NCBI GenBank assembly: GCA_002308935.1
Contig: DBWN01000058.1
Location: forward strand, 11,335-30,894
Source of the DNA: Bacteroidales bacterium UBA1237
GTDB lineage: Bacteria > Bacteroidota > Bacteroidia > Bacteroidales > UBA932
DNA: 19,560 bases
Direction: 5' to 3'
A program made the position numbers and the translations under genes. The notes under the pieces are model-generated. The model ran no database searches and was not told where the DNA came from. It saw only the letters and a list, made by a program, of their open reading frames with translations. Below, piece by piece: positions 14,292 to 19,560 of the stretch (position 1 is the first letter of the stretch; every line of letters begins with the position of its first letter).

Positions 14292-16427
14292 TCACATGAT
14301 TCCGTCGAGGAACCGAGACGGCGGCTTTGGATACCCCCTGGCATCTTTCCTCGGGTAGGTAAGGTACAAGTCTCCTTTCGTACGTGTTGCCGCGACAAAC
14401 ATCGACTTGCGGAGATCGTTGACGAAGATTGCCTTCCCGCGTTCGTCCTCGTCCCTGGCAAACCACATATTGGGAAAATGTCCTTCAAAGAGACCCATGA
14501 TGATGACGTTCTTCCATTCCAGCCCTTTTGCGGAGTGGATCGTCGAGATGGTGAGGTACTGGTCGGTAACAGGAACCTTGCACTCCACATAGTTCTTCTC
14601 GATGAACCGGGAGAAGGTGTTCCGGTCGATAGCGAATGACAGGAGGTACTCCCCGATGCTGGTGAACTGCCCCATGACCTCCTCCAGGGCGGCCATGTCC
14701 GCCTTGACTTCCTCGTCCCTTGCATTGTAGAAATACCGGTCGATAAGGGTCGAGGCAAGCGCTTTCAGGGACACTTCCTCCTTGAGCCTGGTCTTGCGGG
14801 CAATGTCTTCTTTCAGATCCTTGATGAACCTGCCCTCGGTCGTGTTGTAGAAGCGCTCGACGGCATTCCTGCCAGGCATTCGGTCCGCCTGGATGAAATA
14901 CGCCCTGTTGATGGCGTTGATGCTGTACACGTTGTCGCTGTCGATGATGCGGAGCAGGTGGTTGAACGTCTTGACATGTTTCTTGACCAGTTTCTGACCG
15001 CCGAAGACCTTGTACGGAATTCCAGCGGAACCGAGCCGGTCGATGAGGGGCGCCAGATACTTGAGGTCCTGGCAGAGAACGACCGTATTGTTGACGTCGT
15101 TGATCCTCTGGATGATGCTGAAGACATTCTGCGCCTCCCCTTCGACATTGTCCGCCGGAACGACGACGGGGCGGCCGGTCGTTCCGCTCACAGAGCGCAG
15201 GGGGGTGTTCTCGCAATCGAGGAAGCGGAATGTGTTAACGTAGTCGCACACGGCCTGCGGACACCGGTAGGTCCCAGTGAGGTTCTTGCGCGTGTAGTTG
15301 CTGTGCCGGCGGAGGAAGGCGTCGAGATACTCGTACGATCCGCCGTTGAAACCGAAGATGTTCTGCCGGGAATCCCCGACGAGGAACATCTTCATCCCCG
15401 GGTTGACCTCGAGCAGGAGGTCGAAGATCCGGTAGTTGAGCTCGGTCAGGTCCTGGGCCTCGTCGATGACGAGGACGCTGACCTGGTCCTTGAACCACTG
15501 CCGGAACGCATCGTCCTTCAACTGGTCGATGAAGTTCGTAAGGATGTCATCGATGGAAATGATGTTGTACTTGGCCTTTAGGTCGGCTACCAGCTGGCGG
15601 AGTTGCGGCTTGTTGGTCCTCAGTTTGGACTTCAGGCAGTTCTGGATCTCCTCCTTTGTGTACTGGTCGTTGAACTGGATGCGGAACTCCTCGGCCAGGT
15701 CGGAGATGTCCGTGTCGTCGATGATGATGTAGTTGAACTCCTTCCCGATCTTGCTGTAATAGCTCTTCATCATTTTGAAGCAGAAGGCATGGAGAGTCCC
15801 GTTGTAGAACTCGTAAGGCTTAGTCGTCCCGGTTTCGAAGGTCGCTTTCCGGAACTTCTCGCCCAATTCGTTGGCGGCGGTGTTCGTATAGGACAGCGCT
15901 ACAATCTTCTCAGGAGCCTGGGAGGCACTGATATAATGAAGGAGCTTATTGATGAGCAGATGGGTCTTGCCGGTTCCCGGACCCGCGCTCACGTAGATGA
16001 TCTGCGAATCACAGAGGACAGCATCCTTCTGCTCGTCGTTGAGGCCGGCGAGCTCATCGGTCGTGGTGCATCCGATGAACTCCATGGTAGCCATGTCTGG
16101 CAGGACATCCGTCGCGAGATAGATCAGCCGGACCAGCATGCTGTAATATGACACGAATGTCTCCTTGTCTATCCGCTTGTTCTGATGTACGATGTCGTTG
16201 AGCTGGTCCTTCAGAAAGAAGGCGGCCTTGGACACGTCATCGTACTTGCTCCATTTGTAGAACTCCTTCAGGGCCTCGGCGTAAGTGCCGTACGTCCGGG
16301 TTATCTCCTTGTAGAAATCGTGCGCGATGGTCCGGATGGACTTGGCCTTGTCCGTCCAGTCGCTGTCCCCTTTGAGATAGTAGTATTTGAGCATCTCGTA
16401 ATGCTCCTGGACTCTTGCTTCTGTCAT
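14292..16427 (-). CDS. UvrD/Rep-like superfamily 1A DNA helicase
   Basis: The 711-residue protein has a full SF1A motif set: Walker A AGPGTGKT (148-155), motif Ia LSYTNTAANELGE (178-190), Ib TLHAFC (211-216), Walker B IDEAQD (321-326), motif III VGDSRQNIFGF (350-360), motif IV TYRCP (386-390), motif V STIHSAKGLEW (628-638) and motif VI VAATRTKGDL (678-687). These enzymes move 3'-5' on single-stranded DNA using ATP. The first 120 residues are a helical extension not present in housekeeping UvrD; it vaguely recalls HEPN/DUF4145-type bundles, but this is weak. The gene starts 8 nt after a strong AGGAGG site, rare in Bacteroidota. It precedes zorA by 171 bp on the same strand, so it may belong to the defence locus. 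Gabija GajB is a UvrD-like alternative, but no GajA (OLD nuclease) gene is next to it. Confidence 0.85.
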   Translation of the reverse strand: MTEARVQEHYEMLKYYYLKGDSDWTDKAKSIRTIAHDFYKEITRTYGTYAEALKEFYKWSKYDDVSKAAFFLKDQLNDIVHQNKRIDKETFVSYYSMLVRLIYLATDVLPDMATMEFIGCTTTDELAGLNDEQKDAVLCDSQIIYVSAGPGTGKTHLLINKLLHYISASQAPEKIVALSYTNTAANELGEKFRKATFETGTTKPYEFYNGTLHAFCFKMMKSYYSKIGKEFNYIIIDDTDISDLAEEFRIQFNDQYTKEEIQNCLKSKLRTNKPQLRQLVADLKAKYNIISIDDILTNFIDQLKDDAFRQWFKDQVSVLVIDEAQDLTELNYRIFDLLLEVNPGMKMFLVGDSRQNIFGFNGGSYEYLDAFLRRHSNYTRKNLTGTYRCPQAVCDYVNTFRFLDCENTPLRSVSGTTGRPVVVPADNVEGEAQNVFSIIQRINDVNNTVVLCQDLKYLAPLIDRLGSAGIPYKVFGGQKLVKKHVKTFNHLLRIIDSDNVYSINAINRAYFIQADRMPGRNAVERFYNTTEGRFIKDLKEDIARKTRLKEEVSLKALASTLIDRYFYNARDEEVKADMAALEEVMGQFTSIGEYLLSFAIDRNTFSRFIEKNYVECKVPVTDQYLTISTIHSAKGLEWKNVIIMGLFEGHFPNMWFARDEDERGKAIFVNDLRKSMFVAATRTKGDLYLTYPRKDARGYPKPPSRFLDGIM

Positions 16428-16435
16428 GTTTGCGT

Positions 16436-16441
16436 CCTCCT
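16436..16441 (-). promoter_or_regulatory. Strong Shine-Dalgarno site of the UvrD-like gene
   Basis: The minus strand reads AGGAGG, 8 nt before the ATG at 16427-16425. A perfect anti-16S match at ideal spacing is unusual in Bacteroidota. It supports this start and suggests efficient translation or import from a host that uses such sites. Confidence 0.6.
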
Positions 16442-16448
16442 TTTCATC

Positions 16449-16467
16449 GGCGAAAATCTGGTTCGCC
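16449..16467. promoter_or_regulatory. Inverted repeat in a 77-bp divergent promoter region
   Basis: GGCGAA (16449-16454) and TTCGCC (16462-16467) are perfect inverted copies around a 7-nt spacer. The repeat covers the expected -33 zone of the plus-strand promoter at 16477-16484, and in the minus transcript it lies just ahead of the AGGAGG site. It could be an operator shared by both genes or a leader hairpin that affects helicase translation. Confidence 0.35.
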
Positions 16468-16476
16468 CACCATGTT

Positions 16477-16484
16477 TATCTTTG
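16477..16484 (+). promoter_or_regulatory. Bacteroidota -7 promoter element for the small gene at 16505
   Basis: TATCTTTG fits TAnnTTTG exactly and is followed by CA, the usual TATCTTTGCA form in Bacteroidales. It lies 20 bp before the ATG at 16505, giving a leader of about 15 nt. No clear TTTG is seen 19-21 bp upstream. Confidence 0.5.
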
Positions 16485-16504
16485 CAGCGTTAAACTTACA
16501 GCGT

Positions 16505-16807
16505 ATGACTTACAAGGATCTCGTTTTCAAGTGTCTGGAATCCACTCCGTGTGGTGACGTATGCCAGGCGGTCGTCCGTTTTCAAAACGGTCTCGGCCTG
16601 TCCGTCCTTTGCGGCCCGGGCACCCTCACGTCTTCCGACCGCCCTTATGAAGCTGCGGTCATCTCCTTTGCGGAGGATGGATCCTTTACGATCGTTTATC
16701 CCGAATTCACCCATAACGATGTCCTTGCTTTCTTGACCGGAGACCAGCTTTCAGAATATATGGTTATGGTCAGCGCGGAGCCCCATGCAGCTGGTCTCAA
16801 AGCCTAG
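16505..16807 (+). CDS. Small conserved-type protein of unknown function
   Basis: A 100-residue protein starts MTYKDLVFKCLESTPCGDVC. An upstream ATG at 16415 in the same frame is rejected because it lies inside the divergent helicase gene, while the -7 element at 16477-16484 sits just ahead of ATG 16505. The pattern NGLGLSVLCGPGTL, then YEAAVISFAEDGSFTIVY, then a final helix NDVLAFLTGDQLSEYM recalls short beta-rich hypothetical proteins found on Bacteroidales mobile elements. I know no function for them. No membrane segment or catalytic motif is seen. It is divergent from the UvrD-like gene. Its last 57 nt overlap, on the opposite strand, the end of the gene at 17053-16751. Confidence 0.6.
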   Translation: MTYKDLVFKCLESTPCGDVCQAVVRFQNGLGLSVLCGPGTLTSSDRPYEAAVISFAEDGSFTIVYPEFTHNDVLAFLTGDQLSEYMVMVSAEPHAAGLKA

Positions 16808-17053
16808 CCCGTCCACGTCGGCGTACTCGTCGCCGTATTTGTTCCTGAGATAGGCGTCGAGTTGCATGCGGGACTCCTCCCGCCCTGCCTCGACGGCAGT
16901 ATCGGTTTCCTTCTCGATGGTCACGCCGGCCATGAAGGCCATCATGGCGACGGCATGCTCACTGACGACAGGAAGGTTGTCGCTCTCGTCATAATGGTGA
17001 AGGGCGGCTGAAGGAGCAGCCATGTCCGTTCTGGTGCATGTTACGGTAGTCAT
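16751..17053 (-). CDS. Small protein of unknown function, second gene of a two-gene unit
   Basis: The 100-residue frame begins MTTVTCTRTDMAAPSAALHH and is acidic. A helical middle (SEHAVAMMAFMAGVTIEKET, then REESRMQLDAYLRNKYGDEY) is followed by a short polar tail. A second ATG at residue 11 is a possible alternative start. It follows the gene at 17555-17076 by 22 nt on the same strand, so the two are probably co-transcribed from the promoter near 17575. No family is recognised. Its 3' end overlaps the plus-strand gene 16505-16807 tail-to-tail by 57 nt; coding-like sequence on both sides of the overlap suggests both are real, though one end may be mis-framed. Confidence 0.5.
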   Translation of the reverse strand: MTTVTCTRTDMAAPSAALHHYDESDNLPVVSEHAVAMMAFMAGVTIEKETDTAVEAGREESRMQLDAYLRNKYGDEYADVDGLGFETSCMGLRADHNHIF

Positions 17054-17075
17054 AGTTGTTGGTATCTTGAATTGG

Positions 17076-17555
17076 TTATTTCTTGAGGATGGATACGCAT
17101 TTCACCGTTTCGGCGCCCGCTTCTTTGAGGCAGGATACGACGGCTCCCCATTCGTCGCATTCGTCGCTGATTACGATAACGGTGCTTCCGCGGACGATCT
17201 CTTCCCTGCAGGACAAGCGCCCGTCCTTCCCGCAGGCGATCAGGTCGGAGACGATGCGGCAGGACGTCTCCGGGGAGAGGTAGAGCGCGAGGTCGCCATA
17301 GTGATCCTGAGTGACATCTTCCGGGAATGGCACCGGATAGTGCTGATAGAAATCCATTGACTCCTGGACGACGGGAAGGAAACCCACCACGCATTCTTTC
17401 CCTGACTGCGCAGCGAGTTCCCGGATGGTGGCTAGAACCTTGGACTTGACGCGTACGGGATAATCGCCTTCCCTTACGCGTACGATGGATTCTTCATCGA
17501 GCCGGACCGTGTCGGCCGAGAAGAGCGAGATGATAATGAACGATGTTTTTTCCAT
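17076..17555 (-). CDS. Unknown protein, possibly a degenerate phosphoribosyltransferase-type fold
   Basis: The 159-residue product starts MEKTSFIIISLFSADTVRLD. It shows alternating strands and helices: ECVVGFLPVV in the middle, then STVIVISDECDEWGAVVSCL (about 125-144) and KEAGAETVKCVSILKK at the end. The order beta-strand, acidic loop ending in Gly, helix, then GAxxV strand resembles the PRPP-loop half of type I phosphoribosyltransferases (compare xxIDDxxTTGxT). However, the TTG triplet is absent and one residue is inserted, so catalysis is doubtful. The start is supported by a TACCTTTG element 20 bp upstream. It heads a two-gene unit with the 100-residue gene downstream and is divergent from the TerB-like gene. 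The fold assignment is low confidence; the gene itself is likely real. Confidence 0.55.
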   Translation of the reverse strand: MEKTSFIIISLFSADTVRLDEESIVRVREGDYPVRVKSKVLATIRELAAQSGKECVVGFLPVVQESMDFYQHYPVPFPEDVTQDHYGDLALYLSPETSCRIVSDLIACGKDGRLSCREEIVRGSTVIVISDECDEWGAVVSCLKEAGAETVKCVSILKK

Positions 17556-17574
17556 TTCCTTGCTTATCTGTGGA

Positions 17575-17606
17575 CAAAGGTATAAAGATGGCTCCCGTTA
17601 TTGAAA
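17575..17606 (-). promoter_or_regulatory. Promoter for the 17555-16751 unit
   Basis: On the minus strand TTTC (17606-17603) is followed after 20 bp by TACCTTTG (17582-17575), which fits TAnnTTTG fully. Initiation near 17568 gives a leader of about 12 nt before the ATG at 17555. Confidence 0.5.
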
Positions 17607-17652
17607 TAAAGAAATAATCAAGTCAAATGTTACATATTTCAAACAATTGTAA

Positions 17653-17691
17653 TTCAATATAATAATTTATTTTAATAATTTGAATATTGAA
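17653..17691. promoter_or_regulatory. Inverted repeat in the divergent promoter region, candidate operator
   Basis: TTCAATAT (17653-17660) and ATATTGAA (17684-17691) are perfect inverted arms 23 bp apart. A nested ATTCAA/TTGAAT pair lies at 17652-17657 and 17680-17685. The right arm covers the -33 region of the plus-strand promoter, where a repressor would block it. Chance is possible because the stretch is very AT-rich. Confidence 0.3.
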
Positions 17692-17717
17692 AATGCAAGA
17701 GGAGTTTCGTATTTTTG
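17687..17717 (+). promoter_or_regulatory. Promoter of the TerB-like gene
   Basis: TTG at 17687-17689 precedes TATTTTTG (17710-17717) by 20 bp. The latter fits TAnnTTTG fully. This places the transcript start within a few bases of the ATG at 17733, so the in-frame TTG at 17715 is part of the promoter rather than a start codon. Confidence 0.5.
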
Positions 17718-17732
17718 TTACAAATTTTTGAT

Positions 17733-19205
17733 ATGGAAAACATTAAACTGAAGAGTGCCATAAGTCGTATAATGTCCGATCTGGTGAAGTTGGACAGCAT
17801 TATCACGGCCTCCGAATTGCAATTCCTTGACGATGTGTATGATAAGTACGCCGTTACAACACAGGACCGCAAAATGGGTTTCTACATGTCCCTTGAAGAG
17901 GCGGTTTCCATCGTCTCTTCCCAACCGGATCGGTTCAAGAAGGAATTCTATTCGCTCATGTTGGATGGCGCTAACACTGATGGCGCCTGCAGCCGTCCGG
18001 AAGCGCTTCTCCTCATGGCGGTCTCATGTGCTTGTGGCCTGAACGGAAACGGGAGGGGGAGGGTCTACTCCTATGAGTCCAGGGGGATATCCCTTCACCG
18101 GGACCAGCTGATCTATGTAAGCCGGGAGGACAGGAACGAGCGCAGTCTTCTTGCCGACGACGAGGTGTACGATGATATAAACAACGTGGCCAGACTGGCG
18201 GGCTTCGAACTGGTGTATGTCCCGAAAATCGCGAGGCATTTCGAGACTTACCAGAAGACCGACATCCTGCGCAAGGTGCTCACGCTTGTCCGGCCCACGC
18301 TGGACAGGAGCGAGGATGAGCTCATCCGACAGCTCAGGACTATGACCCCGTACAAGTTCAGCACGGGCATCCTCGAGCGACGGATGAGAATGTCATTGAA
18401 CTTGGATACCGCCTGCTGGTTGATAAGGCTGGGCGGAAGCCAGGTCGGCGGAACGGAGTATGCCAATTTCCTCCTTTTGGAAATCGACTACAACCACATG
18501 AAGCGACAGCTGAAGGGGTTCATGTCGGAGTTCCTGAAACTGCAGCCGGAACATATGGTATCCGTGTCCACCGTAGAGGAGGACGCGGACAACTTCCGAT
18601 ACGGGGGATTCATCAAGTCCATCCTGGACATGATCTCCCTTGGAACGGAGGAGAGATGGGATGTCGTCATCCGGTTGAAGGGCTGCAAGTCGTTCATGGA
18701 TGGCGACGGGAAGGAGCAGAAGGCGTCCGTATCGATACGGCGGGGAGAGGAGGAGTGGCCGCTCATCGGTCCCGACAGGGATGCGGCGTTCTATGCTCTC
18801 ATTCTATGCTACACGGCAGAGAACCCCAACGGAGTCGAGTTGTCCAAAGACCTTCCCGTAGATGGCAAGGAACAGCGTCGTTACGAGGCGATATACAGCC
18901 AGATGAGCGTGCGCCAGATAAGCGATTGTCCGGACATCTGTTTCTCCGACATGAGGCGTCCGATCATCTCCCGGGTCAACCTGGCCATCAACCCCGCACA
19001 GAAGAACTCCAAGACGAGCAGGCTGCTGTCCGGGACCCAATACTTGACGGAGCGCGAGCTGTACGAGGTCGCGAAATCCCAGAAAAAGTATTTCGTCGTG
19101 CTGAACCCCTCCAACGTCATCGTCGCGGGCAAGGATGGCAGGAGGATGATTGAGAGACCCCTCAAGGAGTCGCCGCTCTATTCGTCTGTCATTCAGATTC
19201 AGTAA
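17733..19205 (+). CDS. TerB-like protein with C-terminal winged-helix-like module
   Basis: The ATG at 17733 gives 490 residues; the in-frame TTG at 17715 lies in the promoter and is not used. Residues about 1-100 look like a TerB-type helical domain. A helix DLVKLDSIITASELQFLDDV near the start is echoed by LDGANTDGACSRPEALLLMA (78-95), both of the form D-x(2-5)-[IS]-x(1-2)-E seen in TerB metal-site regions. The middle is unassigned. The C-terminal stretch (about 349-465: AAFYALILCYTAENPNGVEL, IYSQMSVRQIS, IISRVNLAINPAQ, KKYFVVLNPSNVIV) resembles a winged-helix-like module common at the ends of uncharacterised Bacteroidota proteins. A sensor-regulator role is possible but not shown. It is divergent from the 17555-16751 unit and convergent with the HD-domain gene. 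Confidence 0.7.
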   Translation: MENIKLKSAISRIMSDLVKLDSIITASELQFLDDVYDKYAVTTQDRKMGFYMSLEEAVSIVSSQPDRFKKEFYSLMLDGANTDGACSRPEALLLMAVSCACGLNGNGRGRVYSYESRGISLHRDQLIYVSREDRNERSLLADDEVYDDINNVARLAGFELVYVPKIARHFETYQKTDILRKVLTLVRPTLDRSEDELIRQLRTMTPYKFSTGILERRMRMSLNLDTACWLIRLGGSQVGGTEYANFLLLEIDYNHMKRQLKGFMSEFLKLQPEHMVSVSTVEEDADNFRYGGFIKSILDMISLGTEERWDVVIRLKGCKSFMDGDGKEQKASVSIRRGEEEWPLIGPDRDAAFYALILCYTAENPNGVELSKDLPVDGKEQRRYEAIYSQMSVRQISDCPDICFSDMRRPIISRVNLAINPAQKNSKTSRLLSGTQYLTERELYEVAKSQKKYFVVLNPSNVIVAGKDGRRMIERPLKESPLYSSVIQIQ

Positions 19206-19230
19206 GAGGGCATATGCCGGTAGGGGAGGA

Positions 19231-19560
19231 TTATCTTTCCAACAACCCCGTCGCTATCCCGTCGGCGGACTGTACCAGCGACACCAGGGGAGTCTTTGCC
19301 TTCGCGGCGTTGAGGCTCTCCTTATGTTCCGGACTCTGCATCGGAAGGTCCCAAGCGGTCATGTGCCACCTTATGGCGAGCATTTCCTCGGGAGTGAGTT
19401 CTAGGCCCCATGAGAGGAGCATGATGACTGATTTCTCGCCATGGCCGAGGGGAAGGCCTGCGTTGTAGTCGACAGAGAATCCAAGATACTTCTCCCAGTA
19501 GCCGTCGGCGTTCTTGCGGCTGAGAATGCCTTCCTTGTAGATGTCCGCCTTGCAGGTGTC
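19231..19560 (-). CDS. HD-domain hydrolase family protein, C-terminal part only (runs off right edge)
   Basis: The minus-strand frame is open from the window edge to the stop at 19233-19231, giving the last 109 residues. It begins DTCKADIYKEG, whose Asp fits the HD pair of the family with the His just outside the window. It continues with GHGEKS, then LAIRWHM, then SADGIA, which supply the further His and Asp metal ligands in the usual order. Such proteins in Bacteroidales are annotated as HD-domain hydrolases; the substrate (nucleotide or nucleic acid phosphate) is unknown. It faces the TerB-like gene tail-to-tail with only 25 bp between them. The gene is probably intact beyond the window. 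Confidence 0.75.
   Translation of the reverse strand, partial: DTCKADIYKEGILSRKNADGYWEKYLGFSVDYNAGLPLGHGEKSVIMLLSWGLELTPEEMLAIRWHMTAWDLPMQSPEHKESLNAAKAKTPLVSLVQSADGIATGLLER

Noticed and set aside
14292..16427. Gabija system (UvrD-like GajB)
   Set aside because: No OLD-family ATPase/TOPRIM nuclease (GajA) gene is adjacent; the neighbour is zorA on one side and a small orphan gene on the other.
16415..16504. Longer start (ATG 16415) for the small plus-strand gene
   Set aside because: It would begin inside the divergent helicase gene and upstream of the TATCTTTG promoter element.
17715..17732. TTG start extending the TerB-like gene by six codons
   Set aside because: The TTG is the end of the TATTTTTG promoter element, so it would lie upstream of the transcript start; ATG 17733 is preferred.
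19209..19218. GGCATATGCC palindrome between the convergent TerB-like and HD-domain genes
   Set aside because: It has no loop or U-run, so it cannot be called a terminator; a 10-bp palindrome may be chance.

Overview
The window looks like an accessory (defence-type) island from a Bacteroidota genome, most likely Bacteroidales. Three observations support this. Several intergenic regions carry the Bacteroidota promoter -7 element TAnnTTTG, once with a perfect TTTG at 19 bp spacing. Most starts lack a Shine-Dalgarno sequence. The edge genes (DUF4099-like at the left, HD-domain hydrolase at the right) resemble Bacteroidales families. No tRNA, rRNA, CRISPR array, transposase or integrase was seen.

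Left part (1-4031). A truncated minus-strand DUF4099-like gene runs off the left edge, possibly preceded by a 40-codon ORF. It faces a divergent plus-strand unit. Between them, 494-719 holds no gene but contains a 14-bp palindrome, a consensus promoter and a direct repeat. The plus-strand unit encodes a regulator made of two tandem Cro/CI-type HTH units, then two paralogue-like membrane proteins with three N-terminal membrane helices and cytosolic Sel1/TPR-like repeats. The two membrane-protein genes look visibly AT-richer than their neighbours.

Centre (4118-16427, all minus strand). A tightly packed block is read in the order ZorA-like motor stator, ZorB-like peptidoglycan anchor, a 1654-aa GHKL-ATPase protein with a C-terminal nuclease-like domain, and a SNF2 helicase. 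Its junctions are a 4-nt overlap, a 5-nt gap and a 6-nt gap. I read this as a Zorya type III antiphage system (zorA-zorB-zorF-zorG). A UvrD/Rep-type helicase lies 171 bp upstream on the same strand and may be an extra member. In the expected model, the ZorAB proton-driven complex in the inner membrane senses envelope perturbation by a phage, and the cytosolic ATPase/nuclease and helicase act on the incoming DNA.

Right part (16428-19560). A small plus-strand gene is divergent from the UvrD gene across 77 bp. It overlaps tail-to-tail with the second gene of a two-gene minus-strand unit (17555 to 16751). That unit is divergent from a 490-aa plus-strand protein with a TerB-like N-terminus and a winged-helix-like C-terminal module. 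The two transcripts share an AT-rich region (17556-17732) with promoter elements facing both ways and an inverted repeat. A truncated HD-domain gene closes the window on the minus strand.

All functions rest on motif reading by eye. The strongest calls are the helicases, the ZorAB pair and the GHKL ATPase. The weakest are the small genes and the operator candidates.
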